Shown here one piece after another: positions 1 to 8,420 of a stretch of DNA of 38,731 nt. Source of the DNA: an uncultured Pelagibacteraceae bacterium (lineage in GTDB: Bacteria > Pseudomonadota > Alphaproteobacteria > Pelagibacterales > Pelagibacteraceae); NCBI GenBank assembly GCA_902557995.1, contig CACECL010000007.1:1-38731 (forward strand), written 5' to 3'. The notes below the pieces were generated by a model, which saw only the letters and a list, made by a program, of their open reading frames with translations, was not told where the DNA came from and ran no database searches. The translations under genes were made by a program, and so were the position numbers. Every line of letters starts with the position of its first letter. Within the stretch, counting starts at the first letter, position 1.

Positions 1-10
1 AATTAGAATC

Positions 11-1108
11 ATGGACACTATATTATTAATTTTGCTAGTTTTATTGTTAGGAGGTGTTTTAGCTATTCTTTATCTAAATTTAAAAACTAAGCCTAATCAG
101 GAAAATGAAAATAAAGAGGCTGAAGAAATAGCTAATTTAAAATCAGAAATTTCAAGTTTAAAAGATACCTTAAATAATACGATCAACAGCTCACTTGGTG
201 CAATGTCGACTTCATTTAATAACCTATCAACTGGGGTTACTAAAGATATGACTGAAACTTTAACTAAGGTAGAGGAAAAGGTTGGTAATTTTAACCAACA
301 AGTCCAATTATTAAATCAAAGCCAAGAGGGTATAACAAAAATTTTAGCTGGTGTTAAGAAATATGGAACGCTTGCAGAATTTAGCCTAGACGCTCTTATT
401 AAAGATTTGCTGCCAGCCTCTCAATTCATGACGAATGTAAAAATGAAGGAAGATACAAGTGAAAATGTGGAATTTGCAATAAAGCTTCAAGGAGATGTTT
501 TGGTTCCTGTTGATAGTCATTTTCCAGTAGAAAAATTCAAAGCAATTACCGATGGTCATGATGCGGAAGACAAAAGGGCTGTTGCAGATGCTAGAGCAAA
601 ATTAGCCTCAGCGTTTAAAGCAAAAGCTAAAAGCGTTAATGAAAAATATATTGTACCACCAAAAACTACTGATTTTGCAATTGTGTATGCTCCTACAGAA
701 AGCTTATACAAAGAGTTAACTGAATACCAAGATCCAAGTACAAAAGAATTATTAACTCAAGAGTTAATGAAAAAATATAAAGTCGTAATATGTGGGCCTA
801 ATACTCTTTCTGCTTACTTACAATCTTTACATATGGGATTTCAATCATTGAAAGTACAAAAAGGAGCAACAGAAATTTATAATCATTTGAAAACAATTAG
901 TACAAGATTTTCTAAACATTTTGACAACATTATAGTTCTTAGAAAAAAATTAGAAGATGCTATGGGAGTTGTTGATAAATTTGGAACGGATGCAAGATCA
1001 ATTTCAAGAACTTTAGAAAACATTAAAGATCCCGAGGAGGTTGAGAAAGCTGTACAAATTGAAAACGTGGAAAAATTTGTTGAACGTAATAGGCAGCTTA
1101 AAAATTAA
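11..1108 (+). CDS. rmuC: RmuC family DNA recombination protein
   Basis: RmuC proteins limit recombination at inverted repeats and are predicted nuclease-fold proteins, usually membrane-anchored. Here residues 4-23 form an N-terminal hydrophobic helix, residues 30-110 look coiled-coil (many Glu, Lys, Asn, Leu), and the RmuC core follows from about residue 115, with the family signature DSHFPVEKF at 168-176 (usual form DSKFPLE). At 365 residues it is on the short side for the family but looks complete. It is followed closely by two further nuclease genes in the same direction, which supports a role in DNA end or recombination processing. The ATG at position 11 leaves no room to see a promoter. 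The family call is firm; the enzymatic activity is inferred from the family. Confidence 0.93.
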   Translation: MDTILLILLVLLLGGVLAILYLNLKTKPNQENENKEAEEIANLKSEISSLKDTLNNTINSSLGAMSTSFNNLSTGVTKDMTETLTKVEEKVGNFNQQVQLLNQSQEGITKILAGVKKYGTLAEFSLDALIKDLLPASQFMTNVKMKEDTSENVEFAIKLQGDVLVPVDSHFPVEKFKAITDGHDAEDKRAVADARAKLASAFKAKAKSVNEKYIVPPKTTDFAIVYAPTESLYKELTEYQDPSTKELLTQELMKKYKVVICGPNTLSAYLQSLHMGFQSLKVQKGATEIYNHLKTISTRFSKHFDNIIVLRKKLEDAMGVVDKFGTDARSISRTLENIKDPEEVEKAVQIENVEKFVERNRQLKN

Positions 1109-1145
1109 TTTCTTTTTTTCTATAATAACGTCTATAAGAAATCTC

Positions 1146-1832
1146 ATGCAGTGGAATCAAAAATATGATTATCCAAAATCATCAAGAGCAACAGTTGATG
1201 GTATTAGAAGATACTTATTAGGGGAAACAAAATTACCAAGTGTCACTTCAATTTTAGATGCAACTAGATCTGAAGAAGATAAAGCGGCATTAGCAAATTG
1301 GAGAGAAAGAACTGGACAAAAAGAAGCTGAAGCAATTACAAAAGCAGCTAGTAGCAGGGGATCTCAAATGCATAACTATTTAGAGTCTTATTTACTTGGA
1401 AGAGAAAATTTAAGTTTTTTTGAAGATAACGAACAATACAAATTAATGGCTAAAGAAATCATAGAAAAAGGTTTAAAAAATAGATTGGATGAAATTTGGG
1501 GTGTTGAGTGCACTCTTTATTACCCAGAGAAGTATGCAGGTACCGCTGATTGTGTTGGTGTGTACGAGGGGAAAGAAACAATAATTGATTTTAAACAAAG
1601 TAATAAACCAAAAAAAGCTGAGTATATCGACTCATGGCTTCTTCAAACAAGCGCATATTCATTAGCACATAACATTGTGTATAACTCCAATATCACTTCT
1701 TGTGTAATTTTGGTTTGCACAGTAGATAAATTATTCCAAGAGTTTAAAATTCAAGGACATGATTTAATTGTTTATCAAAATTTGTTTTTGGGAAGATTAA
1801 AAAAATTTAATGAGTTATCGGATTTAACTTAG
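1146..1832 (+). CDS. PD-(D/E)XK exonuclease, MGME1/phage exonuclease-like
   Basis: This 228-residue protein looks like the RecB-type exonucleases of marine phages and of mitochondrial MGME1, which trim single-stranded DNA ends. Visible motifs are SVTSIL near residues 32-37, RGSQMH (His76), GTAD (Asp135), IIDFKQS (Asp148 and Lys150 as the D-x-K pair) and LLQTSAYS (Gln167). Together these make a full PD-(D/E)XK active site. The reading frame is open upstream to 1041, but that part overlaps rmuC and its 35 residues look like non-coding translation, so the ATG at 1146, 37 bases after the rmuC stop, is chosen. Exonuclease I starts 6 bases after the stop, so the two are probably co-transcribed. The fold assignment rests on motifs; the exact substrate is not visible. 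Confidence 0.82.
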   Translation: MQWNQKYDYPKSSRATVDGIRRYLLGETKLPSVTSILDATRSEEDKAALANWRERTGQKEAEAITKAASSRGSQMHNYLESYLLGRENLSFFEDNEQYKLMAKEIIEKGLKNRLDEIWGVECTLYYPEKYAGTADCVGVYEGKETIIDFKQSNKPKKAEYIDSWLLQTSAYSLAHNIVYNSNITSCVILVCTVDKLFQEFKIQGHDLIVYQNLFLGRLKKFNELSDLT

Positions 1833-1838
1833 AATTTT

Positions 1839-3275
1839 ATGGATAAAATAGTCATTTACGATACAGAAACAACAAATAGCACAATTTGGGGCTCAATAAT
1901 TGAGGTAGGTGCTGTAGTTGTTGATAAGAACTTAAAAGAAATTGGTAAGCTAAATATTCGTGGCAGAATGCCTGAAGGCGAAGTTCCAAGTGCAAAAGCT
2001 TTATTGGTTAATTCAACAAGTATTGATTTACTTACAAAAGGAAATTATTCCCATTACGATTTTTTAGGAGCAGTAGAAAATTTTTTCTCTAAAGCTGGTC
2101 CAGCATTGTTTATGGGTTGGAGCAATCTAAATTTTGACAGGCGTATGTTTCATTTTAATTTTTTTAAAGGTAACAGATATCCTTATATTACACATTCATC
2201 ACCAAATAAAGAACACGATGGTTTGCATGTTGCAAGAGTAGCTCAAACTTTAAATCCTGAAACGTTAAAGACTGAATTAACAGAAGCTGGTAACGAAAGT
2301 CTCGCTTTAGAGGGTTTAGCCAGACAACAAGGATTTGATACATCTCAACAACACACAGCTTATCATGATGCGTTCACAAGTTTAAAAATTCTTCGAATTA
2401 TAAAAGATAAACATAAAGATAATTGGGAAAATTTTTTAAGCACATCGACAAAAAATAGTGTTGAAACTATCTTAAAAAGTGAGGGGATTTATTCGATTTT
2501 CGAAAATGTAAAAGGAAAAAATATGATGTATCTTGTCTCTACATTGCATCCAGATCATTGTTTCCATCCTTCATATGCATCGTGGGGATATTTATTTGAC
2601 TTAAGAAGAGATCCTGAACCATTATTAAACTTGTCAGTAAATGATCTTAAAGTATATTTAAAAAAGTTTAGTCCAAAAGCACTTAGAGTGATTAAGACAA
2701 ATAAAGCGCCCGTAGTATTAGATAAAAAGTTTGCATTAAAGGAAAAAGTATATGCAAACTTAAATGCAGAAACCATTCAAAAAAGAGCAAAAATGGTGAG
2801 AAATAGTAAAAATTTCTGTAAAAATATTCAAATCATTAATAGAGAAGCAGCTGAAGAAAAAGCGCAAACTCAAACTCAAGAGGATTTATTACCAGAGGAA
2901 ACTTTATATGAAAAATTTATTCCAAATAAAGATACAGCTTTATTTAAAACTTGGCATAGTTCATCTTGGGAAGACAAATTAAGAATGTTGGACAAGTTTC
3001 AAGATAAAAGATGTAGTTGGTTTGGGCAAAAAATTATTTATCAAGAAGCACCACATATTTTGCCACCAGATTTATATAAAAATATAAAAAGTGAAATTGC
3101 TAGACGAATTTTAAGTAAAAATAGAGAAAAGTGGCAAACTATAGGAATGGCCTACCAAGAAATTGATACTTTAAGAGATCAAGCATCAAATCGAGATGAT
3201 GAAGAAGAACTAAAAAAATTAGATGAAATAAATGAATTTATTATGTCTATAGAAAAAAAATATGAAATTGCCTAG
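1839..3275 (+). CDS. sbcB: Exodeoxyribonuclease I (SbcB-like)
   Basis: Exonuclease I digests single-stranded DNA 3' to 5' in recombination and mismatch repair. The 478 residues are close to the 475 of the E. coli enzyme. The DEDDh exonuclease residues are all present: Asp8 and Glu10 in YDTETT, Asp100 in NLNFD, His172 and Asp177 in the segment before DAFTSLKI. The exonuclease domain covers about residues 1-185, and the rest corresponds to the SH3-like and helical ExoI C-terminal regions. It lies 6 bases behind a PD-(D/E)XK exonuclease and two genes behind rmuC, forming a nuclease block. The ATG at 1839 directly follows the preceding stop and gives the expected N-terminus. Confidence 0.93.
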   Translation: MDKIVIYDTETTNSTIWGSIIEVGAVVVDKNLKEIGKLNIRGRMPEGEVPSAKALLVNSTSIDLLTKGNYSHYDFLGAVENFFSKAGPALFMGWSNLNFDRRMFHFNFFKGNRYPYITHSSPNKEHDGLHVARVAQTLNPETLKTELTEAGNESLALEGLARQQGFDTSQQHTAYHDAFTSLKILRIIKDKHKDNWENFLSTSTKNSVETILKSEGIYSIFENVKGKNMMYLVSTLHPDHCFHPSYASWGYLFDLRRDPEPLLNLSVNDLKVYLKKFSPKALRVIKTNKAPVVLDKKFALKEKVYANLNAETIQKRAKMVRNSKNFCKNIQIINREAAEEKAQTQTQEDLLPEETLYEKFIPNKDTALFKTWHSSSWEDKLRMLDKFQDKRCSWFGQKIIYQEAPHILPPDLYKNIKSEIARRILSKNREKWQTIGMAYQEIDTLRDQASNRDDEEELKKLDEINEFIMSIEKKYEIA

Positions 3276-3309
3276 TTGACTTTAAAGATCTAATTTATAG
3301 AAAGGATAT

Positions 3310-3627
3310 ATGCTTACAAATTTTAAAGATGAAGATTTTGATACTAAAATTAAAAATGAAGATGTTTCAGTCATTCAGTTTTCAGCTGAGTGGTGTGGTC
3401 CATGTAAGGCACTAAAACCAGTAATGGATAAATTATCTGATGAATATAAAGATAAGGCTGGTTTTTATTATGCTGATGTTGAAGATGGTGGAATAAATAC
3501 TGGAAGTGCAGCAGGGATCAGAGGCGTTCCAACAGTTATCATCTATAAAAAAGGTGTTGAAGTAGATAGAAAAGTTGGCGGTGTTCCAGAAAGCCATATG
3601 AAAGAATTTTTAGATAAAAATATCTAA
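3310..3627 (+). CDS. trxA: Thioredoxin
   Basis: This is a small cytoplasmic dithiol-disulfide oxidoreductase of 105 residues, the normal thioredoxin length. The active site WCGPC is at residues 28-32, followed by KALKP, and the cis-proline loop GVPTV is present. There is no signal peptide, so a cytoplasmic role such as electron donor to reductases is expected. A purine-rich AAAGGA lies just before the ATG with unusually short spacing. The stop overlaps the convergent folC stop by 4 bases, with no terminator hairpin visible. Confidence 0.96.
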   Translation: MLTNFKDEDFDTKIKNEDVSVIQFSAEWCGPCKALKPVMDKLSDEYKDKAGFYYADVEDGGINTGSAAGIRGVPTVIIYKKGVEVDRKVGGVPESHMKEFLDKNI

Positions 3628-4892
3628 TTTAAATTTAAAACTTCACCCGCAAGATATAACGATCCAGTAATCAATATTATATCGTTTTCTTTAACTGGGA
3701 TTGACTTTATAGCATCCTCTATACTTTCCTTATAATTTATATTTGAAAAGCTATTTAGCTTATCTTTAAGTTCCTCTCCTTTAATTGAATTAGGTTGATT
3801 AGGTATATCTATCGTAGTTAATGTAGCAATACCCTTAAAGAAACTCATATATTCAGTATGATCTTTATTAGCCATCATGCCAAGAATGATATGTTTATTG
3901 CAATCTAAACTTTCCAAGTATTCATTCAAAACCTTTGCACCCAAAGGGTTATGAGATCCATCAACAAAAAGTTTGTGATCTTTTACAAGCTCTTTAAGTT
4001 TTCCAGATTTAATTTCTTGTAATCTTGCAATACTATTTATTTTTAAAACACCTTTTTTGATGTGATCATCTTTAATATTTAAATCTTTCAAAGTTCTTAA
4101 AGTTGCAATAGCTGTTGACACATTTTCTAATTGAAATTGACCCTTAACATTTGGAATAGGTAATTTTATTCCTCCAAATTGATCTTCATAATAAAAGAAG
4201 TCATTTTCTTGCATGGTAAAACTATAATTTTCGTTATGGAAAACTTTATTAGATCTATTATTTGAAATTGTTTTTTTAATATTGTTTGCAATTTCTTTAT
4301 TGCTTTGTTTTGCTATTATAATATTTGAATTTAAAAGGGTTGATGTTTTTTCAAAAATAATTCTTTCAATAGTTTGCTCATTTTCAGGTAACCAATCTAA
4401 ATGATCAAGTCCAATCGAGGTCACAACGCTAGCAAGGTTATTTTTTAATATATTTGTAGCATCAAATCTAAAGAATAATCCACTTTCAATTAAATTGATA
4501 TTATCTGGGTATTTAGATGCTTTTAAAAAAAAAGCCGCTGTCAGTATTTCGAAAAAAGTAATAGGTTCATTATTGTTAGCACTTTCAATTTCTTCAAACA
4601 ATTTTGCTAAATCGTCATCATTCAATTCTTCATTATCAAAAACAAACCTTTCATTGATACTTTTGATATGAGGGCTAGTGTAGATATTACACTTGAAATT
4701 TGCTTCTTTTAAAATAGCAAATATTGCTTGAATGGTTGAGTACTTACCATTGGTACCAACAATCGAAATTGCTTTGATTTTATCTTGAGGATTTCCTAAT
4801 TTTTTACAGAGATTTTGAATACGATCTAGACTTAAATCTATTTCTTTAGGATGCAGCTCTTGTAAGCGACTGACTATCTTCTGAAGTTTCAT
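3624..4892 (-). CDS. folC: Folylpolyglutamate synthase / dihydrofolate synthase
   Basis: FolC adds glutamate to dihydropteroate and folates, using ATP, in the cytoplasm. Supporting motifs are the P-loop GTNGKYS, SPHIKSINERF, SIGLDHLDWL and VDGSHNP, all in the usual Mur-ligase-like order. Two motifs are altered: the P-loop normally reads GTNGKGS, and the substrate loop normally reads GLGGRLDATN but here is GLFFRFDATN. The ATG at 4892 gives 422 residues; a GTG at 4904 is an in-frame alternative. The start lies inside the end of accD (47-base overlap), so translation is probably coupled. It is the last gene of the long minus-strand run, in the common trpFBA-accD-folC order. Confidence 0.92.
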   Translation of the reverse strand: MKLQKIVSRLQELHPKEIDLSLDRIQNLCKKLGNPQDKIKAISIVGTNGKYSTIQAIFAILKEANFKCNIYTSPHIKSINERFVFDNEELNDDDLAKLFEEIESANNNEPITFFEILTAAFFLKASKYPDNINLIESGLFFRFDATNILKNNLASVVTSIGLDHLDWLPENEQTIERIIFEKTSTLLNSNIIIAKQSNKEIANNIKKTISNNRSNKVFHNENYSFTMQENDFFYYEDQFGGIKLPIPNVKGQFQLENVSTAIATLRTLKDLNIKDDHIKKGVLKINSIARLQEIKSGKLKELVKDHKLFVDGSHNPLGAKVLNEYLESLDCNKHIILGMMANKDHTEYMSFFKGIATLTTIDIPNQPNSIKGEELKDKLNSFSNINYKESIEDAIKSIPVKENDIILITGSLYLAGEVLNLN

Positions 4893-5775
4893 TTTGTTCA
4901 GCACTTATATCAGAGTTTTTCTTTAACAATATTGATAATAAGGTTCCTATTTTTGATGTAAGCTCTTTACGCTCAACAATTAAATCAACAAATCCTGTTT
5001 TTTCTACATATTCACTTTTTTGGAAGCCTTCAGGAAGTTCTTCTTTAACTGTTCCTTGAATTACTCTTGCACCTGCAAATGCAATTAATGACCCTGGTTC
5101 TGCAATATGAATATCACCTAACATAGCGTATGATGCAGTGATACCCCCTGCTGTTGGATCAGTTATGCAAACTAAATATGGAAGTCCGCTTTTTTTTAAT
5201 TCATTAATGGCAAGTGTAGTTCTTGTCATTTGAGATAAAGAAATTAAACTTTCCATCATTCTCATTCCTCCACCAGCGCTAATACATAAAAACGGTGTTT
5301 GATTTTCTATAGCATGTTGTATTCCATATAAAAAAGCCTCACCTTCTGCAGCTGCCATTGAAGCTCCTAAAAAATCAAAATCAGAAGCTACAGCTGTAAT
5401 TTTAATATTATTTATAGTTCCACAGGCAACCATCATACCACATTCTAATCCTGTTTTTTTTCGTGCACTTTTTAATCTTTCTTTGTAAGGTTTGGAGTCA
5501 GTCCAATTTAGTGGATCGTCTTTTGGTATTGGAGTTTTGAAAATTTCATAATTGTTTTTTCCGAACAATATATCAAATCTTTGATGTGGTTTTATTCTAT
5601 GATGTTTATTACAATCAGGACAAACCCAAAGGTTTTTTTCTAAATCAGTTTTAAGAATAGGACCTCTACAACATGAAGTCCAATCACTTTTTGCAATATC
5701 TTCTTTTGAAGCTCTGTCACGTATAGCGGTTTTAATTTTTTCACCTGCTTTAATAATTTTAGTTATCCAGTTCAT
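4846..5775 (-). CDS. accD: Acetyl-CoA carboxylase carboxyltransferase beta subunit
   Basis: AccD pairs with AccA to move the carboxyl group from carboxybiotin to acetyl-CoA, the committed step of fatty acid synthesis. The protein has 309 residues with an N-terminal zinc-knuckle region (Cys35, Cys36, Cys52, Cys55) and a crotonase-fold core with TDPTAGGITAS and LPEGFQKSEY. The first cysteine pair is adjacent (SCC) rather than spaced CxxC, so zinc binding may be altered. A polar tail of about 20 residues overlaps folC. The start overlaps the trpA stop by 4 bases (ATGA), typical of coupled genes. The partner accA is about 21 kb away at 27151. Confidence 0.95.
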   Translation of the reverse strand: MNWITKIIKAGEKIKTAIRDRASKEDIAKSDWTSCCRGPILKTDLEKNLWVCPDCNKHHRIKPHQRFDILFGKNNYEIFKTPIPKDDPLNWTDSKPYKERLKSARKKTGLECGMMVACGTINNIKITAVASDFDFLGASMAAAEGEAFLYGIQHAIENQTPFLCISAGGGMRMMESLISLSQMTRTTLAINELKKSGLPYLVCITDPTAGGITASYAMLGDIHIAEPGSLIAFAGARVIQGTVKEELPEGFQKSEYVEKTGFVDLIVERKELTSKIGTLLSILLKKNSDISAEQNETSEDSQSLTRAAS

Positions 5776-6572
5776 AGAATTTTATTTTTTAATCTTTTGA
5801 CCATATTAGTAACATTTGTGACCGCATTTTGTCTCTTTTCAATTGATTTAGAGATTTCCTTACAAACTGCGCTTCCAACCACCAAACCATCCGCTTTTTT
5901 AAGAGATTCGATGGTTTTTTCTGTAATTCCAAAACCAATAACAACATTTTTTGATTTGTTAAGTTTTTTTATTTTGTTATATTTTTCTAATATTTTCTTT
6001 GGGGATACTTTAAGCTTTCCACCTGTTGTTGATAACATACTTATATAATAAATCATGTCGTGGGAATTTTTTATAATTTTTTTTAATCTTATCTGGGAAG
6101 TAGTAGGTGAAACCAATTGAATAAAATTAATCCCACTTTTTTTACATTTTGATGCAAAATTTTTATTTTCGGGATAAGGTAAATCGACAACTATTAAACC
6201 ATCAACCTTTGATTTTTTGCATTTTTCTAAAAATTTATTTTCATTATATTGATAGATCATATTGTAATAGCCCATCAGTATAATTGGTTTGTTTTTTTTT
6301 ATTTTTTTAAAATTTTTTGTAATTGAAAATACATCATTAATTTTTATACCATTTTTAATTGCCCGGTAAGCACTTGTTTGTATCTGCCCTCCATCAGCTA
6401 TTGGAGTATTATGAGGAAAACCTAATTCACAAATATCTGCATAATTAGAAATCGATTTTAATATTTCTAAGGATTTTTTTTTTGTATTATCTCCAGCAAC
6501 CGTGTAAGTGAGTAGCGCTGGCCTGTTTTTACTCTTTGCAATTGAAAATGCTTTGTTTATTAATGAACTCAT
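5772..6572 (-). CDS. trpA: Tryptophan synthase alpha subunit
   Basis: TrpA cleaves indole-3-glycerol phosphate to indole and glyceraldehyde 3-phosphate and passes indole to TrpB. The 266 residues form a TIM barrel with both catalytic acids at the canonical numbers, Glu49 (in ICELGF) and Asp60 (in PIADGG). LMGYYN and the phosphate-binding VIGFGI and GLVVGSAV segments are also present. The loop around the catalytic acids reads GFPHNTPIADGG, where most family members read GVPFSDPLADGP, so the protein is divergent but keeps its catalytic residues. It overlaps trpB by one base (TAATG) and accD by four. The gene contains an in-frame A10 tract that does not break the reading frame. Confidence 0.93.
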   Translation of the reverse strand: MSSLINKAFSIAKSKNRPALLTYTVAGDNTKKKSLEILKSISNYADICELGFPHNTPIADGGQIQTSAYRAIKNGIKINDVFSITKNFKKIKKNKPIILMGYYNMIYQYNENKFLEKCKKSKVDGLIVVDLPYPENKNFASKCKKSGINFIQLVSPTTSQIRLKKIIKNSHDMIYYISMLSTTGGKLKVSPKKILEKYNKIKKLNKSKNVVIGFGITEKTIESLKKADGLVVGSAVCKEISKSIEKRQNAVTNVTNMVKRLKNKIL

Positions 6573-7801
6573 TAATTTTTACCTAGTCTCTCTTTTAATA
6601 TATCTCTATCTTTTTTAGCATCACCACAGGAGTTGACTATTATTATTGTGTCTTTACTTAATTTTGGAGCAATTTTTATCGCCTCTGCAAATGCATGACT
6701 AGGTTCTAAACTTGGATTAAGTTTTTCAAATTTAGTTACCATCACATGTGCTTTTAGTGCTTCCTCATCAGTTGCATAAGTGTATCTTGCTCGTTTTGTA
6801 TCTTTTAAAAAACAATGTATTGGACTTACACCTGGATAATCCAATCCAGCACTAATTGATTCAGTTTCATTTATTTGACCTTCATTGTTTTGACAAACAT
6901 AAGAAGCTGCACCATGTAAAATTCCAATTTTAGCATTTCTACTTAAAGGAGCGGCATGGAGTTTAGATTTTTTTGGACCTCCAGCCTCTACACCAACTAA
7001 CTCTATTTGTGATTTATTAAAATCTATAAATTCACTCCAAAAACCATATGCTGAACTACCACCACCCACACAGTTGATTAATTTAATTTTTTTTGGAATT
7101 TTTTTGAATTCTTGTTTAATTTGTATTTTTAATTCTCTTGAAATTTGTGCTGTACTCCATCCACAAATTTTTACAAATATATTTGGACCAACTGTACTTC
7201 CAACACACATATGTGTAGTGTCACAATTTGATACCCAATATCTCATACACTCACTGACTGCATCGACTAATGTTTGACTGCCTGAATATACAGGAATTAT
7301 TTCAGCACCATTTTTTTTCATAGCATCACAGTTTGGCTTTTGTCTCTTGATGTCTTTTGCACCCATGAAAATTTTACATTTCAGACCAAATTTTTTAGCA
7401 GCCATACTTAACATTTTGCCAGCATAACCTGCACCTGTATCTCCAACGATATATTTCTTACCCATTGCCTTACAAATTAAAGCATGAACAGTTGCATTAT
7501 AAATTTTGTGGGCTCCACCATTAGCTTCCGATACTACTTTGGCCCATATTTGAGCACCACCTAAATGATTAGACAAATTTTCTAATTTTACAAATGATGT
7601 GGGTGATCCTATATAATTCTTAAAATAATAATCTCTCTTTTTTAAAAATTTCTTATTATTTCTTAATTTTGAAAACTCCAGAGTTAGATCTTCTACAGGT
7701 TTTTTTAAAGTTTCAGGAATAAAACTTCCTCCAAATTTACCACCCCAAAAACCATAACGATTATGCTGATCAATTAGAGGAATTTTTTTTTTAAGTTTCA
7801 T
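6572..7801 (-). CDS. trpB: Tryptophan synthase beta subunit, divergent
   Basis: TrpB condenses indole with serine using PLP. The 409 residues align along the whole family: GGKFGGSFIPE near the N-terminus, the PLP lysine Lys99 in GGAHKIYN, the phosphate loop GGGSSAYG at 247-254, and SISAGLDYPGV. Several usually invariant positions differ. The acid that should be Glu, 22 residues after the PLP lysine, is Asp121 (DTGAGYAG instead of ETGAGQHG). NHTGAHKINN has become ANGGAHKIYN. The C-terminal VNLSGRGDKD has become VNSCGDAKKD. Position between trpF and trpA supports tryptophan synthase; the altered motifs make activity or substrate preference less certain. The ATG lies inside the trpF end (11-base overlap). 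Confidence 0.9.
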   Translation of the reverse strand: MKLKKKIPLIDQHNRYGFWGGKFGGSFIPETLKKPVEDLTLEFSKLRNNKKFLKKRDYYFKNYIGSPTSFVKLENLSNHLGGAQIWAKVVSEANGGAHKIYNATVHALICKAMGKKYIVGDTGAGYAGKMLSMAAKKFGLKCKIFMGAKDIKRQKPNCDAMKKNGAEIIPVYSGSQTLVDAVSECMRYWVSNCDTTHMCVGSTVGPNIFVKICGWSTAQISRELKIQIKQEFKKIPKKIKLINCVGGGSSAYGFWSEFIDFNKSQIELVGVEAGGPKKSKLHAAPLSRNAKIGILHGAASYVCQNNEGQINETESISAGLDYPGVSPIHCFLKDTKRARYTYATDEEALKAHVMVTKFEKLNPSLEPSHAFAEAIKIAPKLSKDTIIIVNSCGDAKKDRDILKERLGKN

Positions 7802-8420
7802 TTATTAATTTATTTAAATTATTTAAAAAAATATTTATTTTGGATGTATCTTTTAATCCAGAAGTTTCCAAGCCTCCAGATAAATCTAAATAATTAGCAA
7901 TTTTCTCATAATTTTTTAGGTTATCATCGAATTTTATATTACCAGCTAGCATTAATTCCTTGTTTAATTTGATATTTTTAATCAAGTTATGATCAAAGCT
8001 CTGACTTTTTTCATAACCTTTGCTATCAAATAAATATACATCTGTTACGTCAACAAATGACTTATACCTAAGAACATCGGTTTCATCATTTATTGTAAGA
8101 GCTGTAATAATTTTTTTCTGATATTTTTGTTTTATAATTTTGATTTCATCTGGAGTACAGTCATACAATTGATAATATTCAAAAGGTAAATTTTTTATTT
8201 CTTCTAAAATTTTATTTTTTGGTTTTACTAAAACAGCAACAAATTCGCTTTTGTTTTTGTTAACATTTAACAATTTGTTTAGAGAGTTAAGTTCAACATA
8301 CCTTGAGCTTTTAGGGTAATTACAAATGAAGCCAATAAATTTTGGGGGATGAGCATGATTAATTATATAATTTAAAGTATCAGAATCTTTTACACCACAA
8401 ATCTTGCAACCTTTGATCAT
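7791..8420 (-). CDS. trpF: Phosphoribosylanthranilate isomerase
   Basis: TrpF performs the Amadori rearrangement of phosphoribosylanthranilate in tryptophan synthesis. The 209-residue TIM barrel begins with KICG (residues 5-8, carrying the catalytic Cys), has YPKSSRYV near 35-42, FDSKG in the middle and the phosphate-binding DLSGGLETSG with GLKD near the end, where the family usually reads DVSSGVE. It overlaps pyrF upstream by 4 bases and trpB downstream by 11, so it belongs to the same transcript. trpC, trpD and trpE are not in the window. Confidence 0.93.
   Translation of the reverse strand: MIKGCKICGVKDSDTLNYIINHAHPPKFIGFICNYPKSSRYVELNSLNKLLNVNKNKSEFVAVLVKPKNKILEEIKNLPFEYYQLYDCTPDEIKIIKQKYQKKIITALTINDETDVLRYKSFVDVTDVYLFDSKGYEKSQSFDHNLIKNIKLNKELMLAGNIKFDDNLKNYEKIANYLDLSGGLETSGLKDTSKINIFLNNLNKLINET

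Noticed and set aside
1041-1145. Longer start for the PD-(D/E)XK exonuclease
   Set aside because: The extra 35 residues overlap rmuC and do not look like the family; the ATG at 1146 gives a clean N-terminus.
6474-6483. A10 tract in trpA as a frameshift site
   Set aside because: It is in frame, and the catalytic Glu49 and Asp60 just downstream are at their standard numbers.
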